From contig JAHBVG010000005.1 in assembly GCA_019637695.1 (NCBI GenBank), positions 1 to 64,000 on the forward strand: a DNA stretch of 64,000 bases, written 5' to 3'. This stretch comes from Caldilineaceae bacterium. Its GTDB lineage: Bacteria > Chloroflexota > Anaerolineae > Caldilineales > Caldilineaceae. The notes below the pieces were generated by a model that saw only the letters and a program-made list of their open reading frames with translations, made no database searches and was not told the origin of the DNA. Of this stretch, positions 18,317 through 28,558 are shown in pieces. Both the position numbers and the translations under genes were made by a program. Every line of letters begins with the position of its first letter. The first letter of the stretch is position 1.

Positions 18317-19484
18317 CCGGCTTGTGCAAAAAATTCACTGCGCCTAAAGACAACGCCAACTCTCGATCAGTTAGAATGGTAGCAACGATCACTGGAACCT
18401 GCTCGGTCAACGGGTGCGCCTTGAGCAAGATCAATGTCTCCCAGCCATCCTGACCAGGCATCATGACATCCAGGATAATCACATTCGGGCGCACGTTATC
18501 GAGTAAAGCCAAAGCCTCAATGCCATTCGGAACAACGACCGGGCGGTAGGAACTATCCGCCAGGTAACGTGAGAAGAGCGCCGCTGTATCGGCATTATCT
18601 TCCACAATCATAACAGGGGATCTTTGCGCGGCAGGGACTTGAATCGTAACGATAACGTTGTCTTCTGTAGGATGGGAAATATCCAACCTGCCTTTGTACA
18701 TCTCAAGCAGTTGTTTTGTGATGACCAGAGGATCTTCCTCATGGATAGCAGTGATGGTATTCCTGTCGGATGATTCACGGGTCAGCATTAAATCGACCCT
18801 CCCGGCCTGGCTGCTCGCTGTAATTTTGATACAACTGCGTGATGTGCCCTCGATCAGGTAGGAAAGTACATTTACAAGGATCTGCCTCATTGCCAGGGGA
18901 TGCATGCGCACGCGCGGTAAGGTAGAAGGAAGAGCAATCTGTAACTCTGTACCTTTCACCTTAATCAGATGGACCAGCACATTCTCAACGCCAGCCATCA
19001 CAGCGCCGACATTGACCTGTTGCAATGTACCCTCCTTTTGCAGCCAGGCCAGATTCGTCTCGAAATCACCCTGGGTACCCTCCTTCCCCTGAGGTGTGCC
19101 GTGAGGATGATCTGATACGTAGGCTTCAACATACTTCTTCCAAAGCATCGTCGCCAGCAGACCGATGGCGTGTACCTGGTGGCGGCGGAAATGGCGTTCC
19201 CCAATCCCTAGCTGAATCGCCACCTCTTTTACGGTCATACATTGGATAAACCGGTAAAAGAGGATGTTATAAGCGCGCCAGTCCGGTGTGTCTGGTGGTA
19301 TAGATGGATCGGGTTTGAGCTGTTCAATGGTCTTGGTGAGCAGCCTGTTGAGTGGATGTACTCCCATGGTCGCCACCTCCAACTCGATCCACTTCACGAG
19401 TTCCAACTCCTGCAATCGTTCGTAGTCATAGAGGTGGTAGAGTGCTTCTCGTATTTCTTTTTGAAATTGAGCGTATTCAACCAT
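18249..19484 (-). CDS. response regulator with HTH-like front, degenerate ATPase domain and C-terminal receiver
   Basis: An unusual 411-aa regulator. Residues 60-120 contain a helix-turn-helix-like stretch (TVKEVAIQLGIGERHFRRHQ), reminiscent of sigma region 4. Residues 175-290 resemble a histidine-kinase ATPase domain: RQILVNVLSYLIEGT matches an N-box with its second Asn changed to Tyr, and the G boxes are absent. Residues 292-408 are a good receiver (VMIVEDNADTAALF, Asp in IILDVMMPGQDG, Lys in FLHKPVS). It probably takes phosphate from a kinase such as the adjacent hybrid kinase. The reversed order, with the receiver last, and the dead ATPase-like middle are notable. The last 68 bp are also coding on the other strand for the kinase. 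Confidence 0.75.
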   Translation of the reverse strand: MVEYAQFQKEIREALYHLYDYERLQELELVKWIELEVATMGVHPLNRLLTKTIEQLKPDPSIPPDTPDWRAYNILFYRFIQCMTVKEVAIQLGIGERHFRRHQVHAIGLLATMLWKKYVEAYVSDHPHGTPQGKEGTQGDFETNLAWLQKEGTLQQVNVGAVMAGVENVLVHLIKVKGTELQIALPSTLPRVRMHPLAMRQILVNVLSYLIEGTSRSCIKITASSQAGRVDLMLTRESSDRNTITAIHEEDPLVITKQLLEMYKGRLDISHPTEDNVIVTIQVPAAQRSPVMIVEDNADTAALFSRYLADSSYRPVVVPNGIEALALLDNVRPNVIILDVMMPGQDGWETLILLKAHPLTEQVPVIVATILTDRELALSLGAVNFLHKPVSQAQLLAALDQAMAIHPLQSD

Positions 19485-19583
19485 AAGAGTAAAGCTTGAG
19501 CCGTTAACCTGGAGTTAAACCAACAGGAGTCTGAACTGATAAGCACTATTGGGAACATATAGCACTCTCCTCACGCATCACCA

Positions 19584-19931
19584 TCATACCGCAACCAGAG
19601 CTAACTGCCCAAGATATATTAAGAAGTGATGCAATCTATAATGGACCTCATCCCCATCGCGCAACAGCCGGGCCAGCGTCGGGCGCTCGCTCAAGAGCGT
19701 GACGAGCGCTGTCAATCGATCCTGTTCAGCCTGGAGCAGCGACTGTGTTGATTCCTGGGCGCTGCGAACGTGCAGCCACGCCTGGCGTTCCAACTCGCCA
19801 CGCGTAAGCCAGTAGGCAGGGACGCCCGCGCTCAGCGTTGTCATCAACGTCAAGATCACAATCCCCAACACAAGGCGGGCCGGGAAGGTGCGCAGATCAA
19901 GTAGTTGTATACCGAGCTTCATCATGCCCAT
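19584..19931 (-). pseudogene. truncated sensor kinase N-terminus
   Basis: From MGMMKLGIQLLDLRTFPARL the frame encodes a membrane segment (LVLGIVILTLMTTLSAGVPAYW) followed by a helical outside region (RQAWLHVRSAQESTQSLLQAEQDRLTALVTLL), as at the start of many Chloroflexota HAMP/GAF sensor kinases. It stops after about 115 residues at TGA 19584-19586, before any HAMP, H-box or ATPase domain. It may be a 5' fragment of a broken gene. A decayed kinase 3' end sits at 87-338. The frame is open further upstream to 20141, but that part overlaps the neighbouring regulator gene and looks non-coding. Confidence 0.55.
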
Positions 19932-19992
19932 GATCCCAGGTGAGGTGACGCGGCATATCGATCCTGTGGAAGTGGTACATTGACCCCTTTCT

Positions 19993-20032
19993 TGACGACG
20001 AATGAGGATGACATCATACCCTATTCTAGCGC
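19993..20032. repeat. 40-bp direct repeat, right copy
   Basis: Matches bases 1-40 at about 38 positions and in the same orientation. Here it spans the last codons and TAG stop of the XRE-STAND regulator (minus strand) and the first bases of the space before the truncated sensor gene. Because part of the repeat is coding, the copy at 1-40 probably derives from this type of locus by duplication. Similarity ends just beyond position 20032. Confidence 0.7.
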
Positions 20033-22567
20033 ATTCACCTGATTGATACTTTGCAAAGCGCCAATGGCCGCGCGCAACCGTGCGTATTCGCTTTGCTCCT
20101 GAGGTGAAAGGACGCGCAGAACCGACTGGCGAAGGGTCCACGCCTGTTCATAAAGCGTAGCCGCAGTGGACCTGTCGAACGATTGGGTGGGATCACCCAG
20201 CGCCAGCCATGCCTGAACCTGCAACGCATTGGCCATACCGTAGGGATCGTCAACGGCGCGGTAGCCCTCCAGCGCACGCCCGCTGAGTTCTCCGGCGCGT
20301 GGACGATCCCCGCGGCGGAGGGCAACATGGGCCAGCACCAGCAGCGCTTCGAGCAGGAAGAAGCTGTCTCCCTGGCGTTCAAGCAGCTCATAGCTTTGTT
20401 GCGCCAATCTCTCGGCGAGGGTGAGATCGTCCTCGGTGCAGAGGAGGTTGGCTAGATTTGTGCCAATGTAGGCCGTGCGCCAATGATCGCTCTGCTGCTG
20501 CGCCGCCGCCAACGCCCGTTCCATCCAGGGGCGCGCCTGCGCCGTATCGCCCAGTTCAAAGTGAGTGATGCCGATGTTGGCCAACGTCATCACGTCCTCA
20601 TCGGCGGTGTGGCCCAAATCGACGAAGATTTTCAGCGATGCCTCAAACCAGGCCAGCGCCTGAGCATAGTTCCCCTGGCCGCGCGCCGTCAACGCCATGT
20701 TGTGGAGGATGTCGGCCTCACCGCTGCGATCGCCTAACGCCCGCCGCAAGGACAAGCCTTCCTCGTGGTAGCGCAGGGCAGCATCGAGATCGCCCATTTC
20801 CGCGGCCAGCATTCCCGCGCCGTTGAGGACGCGCGCCCGCTGACGACGATAGAGATCGTCCGGTGGATCTTGTCTTACAGGGCAACGCAGGCTGGCTTCT
20901 AACCAGGATCGTCCTTCGTGCAGCAACCCTTTGCGATGCCAAAACCACCACAATCCCCCTGCCAACGTCACCGCCGTTTCACCTTCTTCTGCGGTCAGGG
21001 CAAAGCGCAGCGCAGCCCGGTAATTTTCCAAATCGGCGACGCCGCGCTCCATCCACCGCGCTTGATCCGCGCCGAGGATGCCGGTGAATAACTGCTGCAC
21101 TGCTTCGGCAAAATAGAGGGCATGGCGGCGTTGCTGCGCGCAGAGATCCGCGGCGTTCAGTTGATCGATGGCAAAAGCGCGCACTGTTTCGAGCAGGTGG
21201 ACGCGCGCCGATGGATTACTCTCTTCCCCGATTGTGATCTGGATGAGGTTAGTCTGCGCCAGCGTGTATAGATCTACTTCGGCGGCAACGCAGACGACTG
21301 TGGCAGCCTCAAGCGTACAGCCGCCAGCAAAGACCCCCAGCCGCGCAAAGAGGATCTGCTCTGCGGGCGACAGCAGCCGGAAGCTCCAATCGATGGCCTC
21401 TTGCAGGGTGCGGTGGCGAGGGTCAACGCCCCGTTTGGTCTGCGCCAGCAACGACGGCGCAGGTTGAAACTGGCGACGGGCGGCGATGATCTGCTGCAAG
21501 AGTTCCTGCGGCGGCACTTCGCGTCCACGCGCAGCGGCCAGTTCTAGCGCCAACGGCAGGCCGTCTAACGCCACGCAGAGGCCAGCAACGGCCAGGGCGT
21601 TCTCGTCATTGAGGACAAAGCCGAGATCCACGGCCTTCATACGATCCACCAAGAGCCGTACCGCGGGGATCTGCGCCAGTTCGTCCACTGGCGGCAGATG
21701 GGCCAGATCGGGCAGCGCCAGCGGCGGCACAGTCATCTCGAATTCGCCGTAGAGATCGAGGGCCACGCGGCTGGTACAGAGGATCTTCAGCTCAGGCGCG
21801 GCCTGAAGCCAGGTGAAGAGGATGGGCGCGGCTGCTGTCAAATGCTCAAAATTGTCGAGGACGAGTAACAGCGGATGGGCGGCGAGATAAACTTGCACGG
21901 CGTCGGACGGCGATTGGGCCGATCCCGGAGTGATCGACAGCGCAACCGTCACCGCAACGCTCAGATCATCTTCGTTTTGGGCGGCGGCCAGCCCTACCCA
22001 CGCCGCGCCGTGGACAAATTCGGGGGCGAGCCGTCGCCCGATCCCCAGCGCCAGCCGTGTCTTGCCCACCCCAGGCGGGCCAACCAACGTGAGCAGCCGG
22101 GCGTCCCCGCGCAGGAGGGCGCAGCCCTGGGCAACCGCATCCTCACGGCCGATGAGGGGGAGCAGCGGCGCAGGCAGCTTGTGAACGGCCAATGCAGAGA
22201 GTGAGGGCGTCCCCATCGGTTCCAGCAGGGTCTGGCTGATCTCCACCCGTTGGTGGACGGCGTGCGTCACCGTGATCTGGGGCGAATCTTCGCTGGGATG
22301 GGCCGCCAGGCGAGCCGCGCCGGCCAATTCCAGCAGTCGGGCCACGATCTGCGGTTCTCGGTGCAGATCCAGCGCAGGGACAAACAACGCCGCCAGCACC
22401 GTGAGATCGGGCAGACGGCTGCCGTTCTCAAGGCGGGCGATCTGTTCGCGTCCATAGCCCACGGCGCGGCCGAGTTCGTCCTGGGTCAGGCGGGCGCGTT
22501 TGCGCAGAAACTTGAGCGCTTCCCCAAAAGTAGAAGACGGAATCGAATCGGATGATGCGTGGAGCAT
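20021..22567 (-). CDS. XRE-family regulator with STAND ATPase and TPR repeats (848 aa)
   Basis: Residues 12-70 form an XRE/Cro helix-turn-helix (LRKRARLTQDELGRAVGYGR, then QIARLENGSRLPDLTVL). Residues 140-400 form an AAA/NB-ARC-like STAND ATPase with P-loop GPPGVGKTRLAL, Walker B LLLVLDNFEHL and sensor segment ILCTSRVAL. The rest, up to residue 840, is made of TPR-like helical repeats (ARVLNGAGMLAAEMGDLDAA and similar). The architecture is common in Chloroflexota and actinobacteria, where such proteins are ATP-switched transcription regulators with unknown ligands. The ATG at 22567 gives a normal N-terminus. It is transcribed toward the truncated sensor gene and away from the large secreted-protein genes. 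A regulatory target cannot be named. Confidence 0.85.
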   Translation of the reverse strand: MLHASSDSIPSSTFGEALKFLRKRARLTQDELGRAVGYGREQIARLENGSRLPDLTVLAALFVPALDLHREPQIVARLLELAGAARLAAHPSEDSPQITVTHAVHQRVEISQTLLEPMGTPSLSALAVHKLPAPLLPLIGREDAVAQGCALLRGDARLLTLVGPPGVGKTRLALGIGRRLAPEFVHGAAWVGLAAAQNEDDLSVAVTVALSITPGSAQSPSDAVQVYLAAHPLLLVLDNFEHLTAAAPILFTWLQAAPELKILCTSRVALDLYGEFEMTVPPLALPDLAHLPPVDELAQIPAVRLLVDRMKAVDLGFVLNDENALAVAGLCVALDGLPLALELAAARGREVPPQELLQQIIAARRQFQPAPSLLAQTKRGVDPRHRTLQEAIDWSFRLLSPAEQILFARLGVFAGGCTLEAATVVCVAAEVDLYTLAQTNLIQITIGEESNPSARVHLLETVRAFAIDQLNAADLCAQQRRHALYFAEAVQQLFTGILGADQARWMERGVADLENYRAALRFALTAEEGETAVTLAGGLWWFWHRKGLLHEGRSWLEASLRCPVRQDPPDDLYRRQRARVLNGAGMLAAEMGDLDAALRYHEEGLSLRRALGDRSGEADILHNMALTARGQGNYAQALAWFEASLKIFVDLGHTADEDVMTLANIGITHFELGDTAQARPWMERALAAAQQQSDHWRTAYIGTNLANLLCTEDDLTLAERLAQQSYELLERQGDSFFLLEALLVLAHVALRRGDRPRAGELSGRALEGYRAVDDPYGMANALQVQAWLALGDPTQSFDRSTAATLYEQAWTLRQSVLRVLSPQEQSEYARLRAAIGALQSINQVNALE

Positions 22568-23072
22568 AAATCAGACGCTGAAACCTTTTATGACCAAAGA
22601 ATTGACCTGCCATAAATTCTACCCCAAGCCTGCCTCTACCAGCCACACACGACCAGAACTAGAATGCAACTCGCAATTCGTCCCTCGCAATTCGTTTTGT
22701 CACAAAATGTCACCTTCTGTACGTGGACAGCCGCTAGGATAGCTGCATGTCCTATCGCCTGATAATACGCCGCGTTGTGTTGGAACGGATCGAGGTCCTC
22801 ACGATTACGATTCGACCTGCGCACGCGGACGGCGAAGAGACGGAAGATTCACCGCAAAGGCGCAAAGGACGCAAAGAAGAGAGGCTGGACGCGGATTCGC
22901 AGGATGCCCAGGATTCAGAAGATTGGGAAAATCTTTCTGTGAACCCTGCAAATCCGTGAAGTCTGTGTCCTGATCTTCTGCTCTCTGCGTCTGCTCTTGG
23001 CGTACTTTGCGGTGAACAACTCTGCTCTCCCAATCACCCAATCGCCTAATCTCTTTTTCCAAGGAACCATCC
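22568..23072. repeat. gene-free stretch with 169-bp inverted-repeat element (22848-23016)
   Basis: No gene is supported here. The element starts ttcaccgcaaaggcgcaaag and ends ctttgcggtgaa, and the two ends are inverted copies. This 'accgcaaaggcgcaaag' signature is of a kind I associate with interspersed repeats in environmental bacterial genomes, but I have no count for this genome. The inner part is purine-rich and partly self-complementary. The remaining sequence contains the divergent promoters of the genes on either side. AAGGA at 23059-23063 is the ribosome-binding site of the next gene. Confidence 0.5.
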
Positions 23073-26000
23073 ATGCACCACCGATCCGTTTCGCCCAAAC
23101 TCGTCGTGATCTTCGTTCTGCTTCTCTCTGCTTTGATCTGGAAATTCGGCCTCGCCACCGCCGCGGGGACGGTGGGGGATGGCACGCCTGCCAGTTGCAC
23201 CGAAACTGCGCTCATCGCCGCGCTGCAAGGGGGCGGCATCGTGAGCTTCGACTGCGGCCAAAGCGAGGATGCGCCCGTTGTCATCCCCATCAGCGGTCGC
23301 ATTGCGATCAACGCCAACACCGTCATCGATGGCGGCGCAACCAGGGCGCTGATCCTCAACGGCGGCGATTCAGGGACGGGCGACCGCAATGGCGTGGGTA
23401 TCTTCGCCGTGGCTGCGGGTGTCACCGCCGAGATCCGCAATCTGACGATCCTCAACGCCGGGGATAGCGCCGTCCTCAGCCAGGGCGCACTGACCCTCGA
23501 AAGCGTCGTCATTCAGGAATCGCGCGCCGCCCAATGCGCCGCCGTCCAGAGTGCGGGGACGCTCAGCGTGCGCCGCGGTATGATCACCACCAACACGGCG
23601 GAGGGCATCGGCGGCAATGTTTGCGTCCTGGCGGGGACAGCGACCTTCGACAGCGCCGATGTGCGCTTTGGCCGCGCCGAACAGGGCGGCGGCATCCATA
23701 TCTCTAGTGGTAATGTCACCGTGACCGACAGCTACATCGCCGCCAACTCGTCGATGGGCCCCGGCGCGGGGATTTTCGTGGGCGCGGCGGCGACGCTGAT
23801 TCTGCGCGGCACAGGATTGGTGCAGAACGTGGGCGATCCTGCGTCGCCCGACGCGCTGGGCGGCGGCCTCTACAACGCGGGGACGTCCACGCTGACCGGC
23901 GCGGTGATTGTACAAAACGAAGCGTACAGCGGCGGCGCTCTTTATAATGCTGGCATCCTCACCGTGCGCGAGAGCGACGTGGAGGGTAACTTTGCCGCCT
24001 ATCACGGCGGCGGAATCTTCAACAGCGGCGAAGCAACGCTTTCCACGGGCAGCCTGGTGCGCAACACGGCGGAAAGCGGCGGCGGCTTCGCCACGACCGG
24101 TGATCTGACCATCCTCAACGCCACGGTTGCGGATAACAGCGGCGCGGCGCGCAACCGCGTCAATGGCGGGATCACGACGATCCGTTACAGCACGCTGAAC
24201 GAGTCCGCCGCGGCGCTGACCCTATCCGCGGGGACGGCGACGGTGAGCGGCTCGATTGTGACCGGTTGCGTCGGCGCGGTGACATCGCAAGGGCATAACC
24301 TCGACACGGGAAATTCGTGCGCCTTCGCCAGGGTCGGGGATCTGAGCAACAGCGATCCACTGCTCGGCCCGCTGCAACAGATCGAAGGCCGCTACACCTG
24401 GCACTACCTGCCTGCGGCGGAGAGCCCGGTCATCGACGCCGGCGAAGTGACTTGCGCCACGGCTAACCACGAAGATCAGCACCGCGCCGTCCGCCCTGGC
24501 GGCGCGGCATGCGACATCGGCGCGGTGGAGATCGGCGGGGTGCTGCCCACGCCCACGGTTGCGCCCACCGCCACCCACACACCCACAGTCACCGCCACCC
24601 CCAGCCCTACCGTTGAGCCGACCGAAACCGACATCGTCTCCGTCACCGAGACGCCGACGCCGGAAGGACCGTACACGATCCCCGCGCCGGTGACAGGCGC
24701 GCCGGAGCCGTCGATCCTCGTTTCGCCCGAACACGGCGCGGCGGGCGATACTGTCAGCGTGAACGGCAAAGGGTTGGCCGCTAACGGTTACGTGCAACTG
24801 ATATGGCTGCAAAACGGCATCACCTTCAACGGTCAACGTGTGGCGGTAGAAGCGGATAACGACTACGCCCTCACTGTCGCCGTCCCCGCTGCCGCCGCGC
24901 CAGGAGGGGCGCAGATCTGCGCGGCGGTGGGCCGGGATGTGCGCGCCCGTCTCGTCTGCGCCGACTTCACGGTGGACGGCGCCGGCGTCGGCGCAGTGCA
25001 GGTGACGTTGCCCGACGCCATCCCGGCTTCGGCGCAGGTGCGTCTGCTCGACCATGCCGGCAACACGCTCTACACTGCAGCGGGCAACAACACCAGCCAG
25101 ATCAACCTCACCGGCATCAATGCCGGCGCGTATCACATTGCCGTCACCGGCGGCGCAGCCAACTACGAATTGGGCCAGGTGCGGGTTGCGTCCAATGTAC
25201 TCAACCAGAGCAATGTACAAAGGATGGTCGATAGCCTCGATCCCGTCAGCGGGTCGTTCTGTTCATCCGACACCGCCGCAGTGGCGTTGATCCAGGCGAA
25301 GTTCTCATACGCGGGCTACTACACTGGCGTCACCGCGCCGTCGGGCAATCCATCGGCGCGCCAGGGCGACATGGTGATGGAAAGCAGTTACGTCAACAAG
25401 GTTTTCGCCATTGCCAACAAATCGCAACCTGAGTTTGGGACCTTCCTCAGCGGCGTGGGCTTGCTCAACGAGTTCCGCGTGCAGACGTCGGGCTTCGTCG
25501 GCAGCATCCAGCGCGTGGAATATTGGGTGCGCGGCGCCGGCCAGCCCACATGGACGAAGATGGGCGAGAGCAGCGCATCGCCCTATGCTGTCATCTACAA
25601 TGTGGGTAGCCTGCCGCCGGGGCGCGCCGAACTATATGTGGCTCCCGTAGTCAACGGCCAACGCCAATGTGGACGCCGCGCCGCTATCAACCTGATCAAC
25701 GATCCCATGAAGGCCCCTTTCATTCGCCAGGGGCTGACGCTGTGGAGCCCGGCGCAGCAGCTTTACCGCATGTACGGCCGCATGCCCGATGTGGCGATCC
25801 TGCCCATCGCCTTCCCCGAAGACCCGTGGGAGGTAGAGCCGCTGGGCGACATCGGCACGAGCCTCGACGCCTACGTGGAGATCCGCGGTGAAATGGGTCT
25901 GAATCAGGTAATGCGGCTGGGCATGTTGGTGGCCCAAACCAGGGTGAAGGTGCTGGGCATCACGCCTGATTCTCTCAACAAGTCGCTCAATCTGCTCCCT

Positions 26001-28466
26001 GGCGGCGCCACGGTGGTCGATGTCAACGATCCATCCTCGCTCGCCATCGGCACAGGACGCCTCCACATGGGCAAGCTCTTTACTGTGAATTTCAGCTCAC
26101 CCAAGATCATCGTTTTTTCGTACCTGGGGCTGGTTAATGTGAATGTGGGTTTCCGCTTTAGCATGGACGGCGATCTCTACTTTGAGAGCATCGTCTATCC
26201 ACTGGCCCCCGCCGTGGATCTGCGCCTGGAACCGCAAGCGTCGGCCAGCTTCGGCGTGTTGATCGGCGCGGATGTGCTGGCCGGGCTGGTGGAAGGCAGC
26301 GTGGAAGTGGGCGTGGCCGCGGCGCTGGGTCTGCCGCTGCGTATCTACGCCGCCGCCAACCCACAGATCGGCTTCCTCGATCCCCGTTTCTGCCTCAGCG
26401 CCTACATCCAATTCCACTGGTCGGTGCTGTGGGGTATCTTCGGCGATTCGTCGGGCCGCGAGCCTCTCTTCCGCATTCCGTCGGATTGTCAGCTTGCCAC
26501 GGGCCGTTCTGCCGCCGCCTTTACCGCCCTGGAAGATCGGCGCGTGATGGCATCCCCGGCGCTGGCGAGTGACGAGGCCGGGCGCATGGTTTCGGTCTAT
26601 ATCGAGGACGGCGCGCCCAACGCGGTCACCGCCGCGCCGCAGGTGTGGGCGCGCACGTGGAACCCTGGCGCAAACGCCTGGAACGCAGCCGACGCCCTCA
26701 CCGCGCCAGGGCCGTACGTTGCCAGCCCCAGTGTGGCGTTCTATGGGGATGACGGGCGCGCCGTGGCGGCGTGGGTGCAGAGTACGCAGAGCGAAGGCGC
26801 ATCCACCGGCGGCGACTACGCGGCTGCGCTGGCGCAGATGGAGATCTACGTCGCCTTCTTCGACGGCGCGACGTGGGGCGATCCTGTCCGTCTCACCGCC
26901 GATGCGCTGCCCGACGGCAACCCCACCCTGGCCGGGGACATTCACGGCGCCACGCTGGCCTGGGTCCACCATGTGGATGACAACCTGAGCGCAGCGGGCG
27001 GAACCGTCATCGCCGTCCGCCATTGGGATGGCACAAATTGGGGGCCAACCGAACTGCTCACCGGCGCAGATAGCTCCACGGGCGCCAACCCGGTGACGGA
27101 CAACACGCGCACCGCCGCCACCAATCGCCAACCCAGCCTGGCCCGCGCCGCCGTGGGCGCAGCGTCCGAAATCGCCCTGGCATGGACCTATGAGGATGCC
27201 GGCCTCTCCCGCGTCGTGGTGATCCATTCGCGGACGGAGGCTGGTCTCTGGTTTATGTTGGATACATCAACGCTGCCCGCGCAATCAAGCGCGCCGGCGG
27301 TGACGATCCCCGCAGGGCAGGCAGAGCAGGTGGAGATCGCCTTTACCGTTGCCCCCGCCGATGCCAATGGGCAGAGCCAATCTGCAGGGAACATGGCGCA
27401 CATCTGGACGGCGCGGCTGCGCGATCTGGGCGACAGCACGTCGGTGCAGGCGACGCCGCTGCGCGATGAAGAGGGCGCGCCTGTCTTCGGTGAGAAGCCC
27501 GAACTGCAACTGGCGGCGGCGGGTGAACGGCTGCTCACCTTCCGTCACTTTGGCAAACCGGGCACGGACAGCGCCTGGGGTCAACTGGCGGTGACGCGCG
27601 CCGCGGGTGGCTCGTCCTTCGCCGCGCCGCTTAACCTGACCGGCGGGGACCAGCACTGGCTGGGCGCGGCCACCGTCAACCGGTCGACGAATCAACTGGC
27701 TGTATTGGGGGTGCAGGTGCGCCAGATCCAATCGCCGGCGGCCTTGCAACGGGATGTCCACGCTGCGTTGGCGATGAATCAACTGAGCGCCAGCGGCGAC
27801 CCGCTTCTCTCCTTTGCCATGCCCGCCGACGCCGACCCGGCGATTGAGGGTCCGTTGGCAGTGTCGCAATTACACAGCGCCGTGGGAACATCGGTCACGG
27901 TGACGGCAACCGTGCGCAACCTGGGCCGCAACAATGCTACGGTGCAGGTGCGTTGGTGGTCGGGTCAACCGGGAACGGGCACGCTGCTGGGGACGAGCAA
28001 TGGCGTGACATTGACCTTTAACCGCACAGCAACCATGGCGCGGATCGTCCTCGCGAATGGGACGGCGCAGCCCATCAGCGCCGAAATTGTGGCAACGGGC
28101 GGTAACCGGCTGACGACGAACGACAGGGCGACCGTGGAGATCGGCGCGCTGCCATCGCCGACGCTGACCGGTGTCAGCCCGACGCGGCTCTATGACAACG
28201 CGCTGGCGATCGCCTATGCGCCGCCGTCCGCGCCGGGGGTGGCGGGTTACCGTATCCTCCGCCGCGACGAGGCCACATCCTGGACGCTAGTGGGCGAAAG
28301 CGTGGCGCTGGTCCACTACGACGCCCAGCTCACACCGGCGACGCGCTACTGCTACGCCGTCCAGACGTATGACGCCGCGGGGATCGTGTCCGCCCTCAGC
28401 GAGGAAGTGTGCAACACGCCAGTGCAGATGGAGTGGGTGATCCACTTGCCCTCGGTGCAACGGTGA
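23073..28466 (+). CDS. giant secreted beta-helix protein with CARDB-like and FN3 domains (1797 aa)
   Basis: A signal peptide covers about residues 1-31 (LVVIFVLLLSALIWKFGLATA). Residues 32-480 are a right-handed parallel beta-helix with many GGG-x-(Y/F)N and 'TVTDS' type repeats like polymorphic outer-membrane or pectate-lyase folds (GGGLYNAGTSTLTGAVI; GGALYNAGILTVRESDV). Residues 488-540 are a Thr/Pro linker. A long beta-rich region follows, including a DPxxG-poor Ig-like part near 560-640, then a CARDB-like domain near 1600-1690 (VTVTATVRNLGRNNATVQVRW) and a fibronectin III domain near 1700-1785. It ends in WVIHLPSVQR, similar to the ends of two other secreted proteins here. It is probably a cell-surface or extracellular adhesin-like protein. 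No catalytic site was recognised. Confidence 0.8.
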   Translation: MHHRSVSPKLVVIFVLLLSALIWKFGLATAAGTVGDGTPASCTETALIAALQGGGIVSFDCGQSEDAPVVIPISGRIAINANTVIDGGATRALILNGGDSGTGDRNGVGIFAVAAGVTAEIRNLTILNAGDSAVLSQGALTLESVVIQESRAAQCAAVQSAGTLSVRRGMITTNTAEGIGGNVCVLAGTATFDSADVRFGRAEQGGGIHISSGNVTVTDSYIAANSSMGPGAGIFVGAAATLILRGTGLVQNVGDPASPDALGGGLYNAGTSTLTGAVIVQNEAYSGGALYNAGILTVRESDVEGNFAAYHGGGIFNSGEATLSTGSLVRNTAESGGGFATTGDLTILNATVADNSGAARNRVNGGITTIRYSTLNESAAALTLSAGTATVSGSIVTGCVGAVTSQGHNLDTGNSCAFARVGDLSNSDPLLGPLQQIEGRYTWHYLPAAESPVIDAGEVTCATANHEDQHRAVRPGGAACDIGAVEIGGVLPTPTVAPTATHTPTVTATPSPTVEPTETDIVSVTETPTPEGPYTIPAPVTGAPEPSILVSPEHGAAGDTVSVNGKGLAANGYVQLIWLQNGITFNGQRVAVEADNDYALTVAVPAAAAPGGAQICAAVGRDVRARLVCADFTVDGAGVGAVQVTLPDAIPASAQVRLLDHAGNTLYTAAGNNTSQINLTGINAGAYHIAVTGGAANYELGQVRVASNVLNQSNVQRMVDSLDPVSGSFCSSDTAAVALIQAKFSYAGYYTGVTAPSGNPSARQGDMVMESSYVNKVFAIANKSQPEFGTFLSGVGLLNEFRVQTSGFVGSIQRVEYWVRGAGQPTWTKMGESSASPYAVIYNVGSLPPGRAELYVAPVVNGQRQCGRRAAINLINDPMKAPFIRQGLTLWSPAQQLYRMYGRMPDVAILPIAFPEDPWEVEPLGDIGTSLDAYVEIRGEMGLNQVMRLGMLVAQTRVKVLGITPDSLNKSLNLLPGGATVVDVNDPSSLAIGTGRLHMGKLFTVNFSSPKIIVFSYLGLVNVNVGFRFSMDGDLYFESIVYPLAPAVDLRLEPQASASFGVLIGADVLAGLVEGSVEVGVAAALGLPLRIYAAANPQIGFLDPRFCLSAYIQFHWSVLWGIFGDSSGREPLFRIPSDCQLATGRSAAAFTALEDRRVMASPALASDEAGRMVSVYIEDGAPNAVTAAPQVWARTWNPGANAWNAADALTAPGPYVASPSVAFYGDDGRAVAAWVQSTQSEGASTGGDYAAALAQMEIYVAFFDGATWGDPVRLTADALPDGNPTLAGDIHGATLAWVHHVDDNLSAAGGTVIAVRHWDGTNWGPTELLTGADSSTGANPVTDNTRTAATNRQPSLARAAVGAASEIALAWTYEDAGLSRVVVIHSRTEAGLWFMLDTSTLPAQSSAPAVTIPAGQAEQVEIAFTVAPADANGQSQSAGNMAHIWTARLRDLGDSTSVQATPLRDEEGAPVFGEKPELQLAAAGERLLTFRHFGKPGTDSAWGQLAVTRAAGGSSFAAPLNLTGGDQHWLGAATVNRSTNQLAVLGVQVRQIQSPAALQRDVHAALAMNQLSASGDPLLSFAMPADADPAIEGPLAVSQLHSAVGTSVTVTATVRNLGRNNATVQVRWWSGQPGTGTLLGTSNGVTLTFNRTATMARIVLANGTAQPISAEIVATGGNRLTTNDRATVEIGALPSPTLTGVSPTRLYDNALAIAYAPPSAPGVAGYRILRRDEATSWTLVGESVALVHYDAQLTPATRYCYAVQTYDAAGIVSALSEEVCNTPVQMEWVIHLPSVQR

Positions 28467-28558
28467 GTAGTGCGTGGTGTGTGGGTGGAATCTGTTCGGT
28501 TGCAAGGTTGCGGGTTTACAAGTGGCAGGTTTGCAAGCTTGCAGGTGACAAATAGATA

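Noticed and set aside
19932..20141. N-terminal extension of the truncated sensor gene
   Set aside because: The open frame reaches 20141 but overlaps the coding end of the STAND regulator and lacks membrane or sensor character before residue 71.
23370..27869. Several long antisense open frames within the beta-helix protein gene
   Set aside because: High-GC shadow frames rich in Arg, Gly and His, with no recognisable domains, opposite a well-supported gene.
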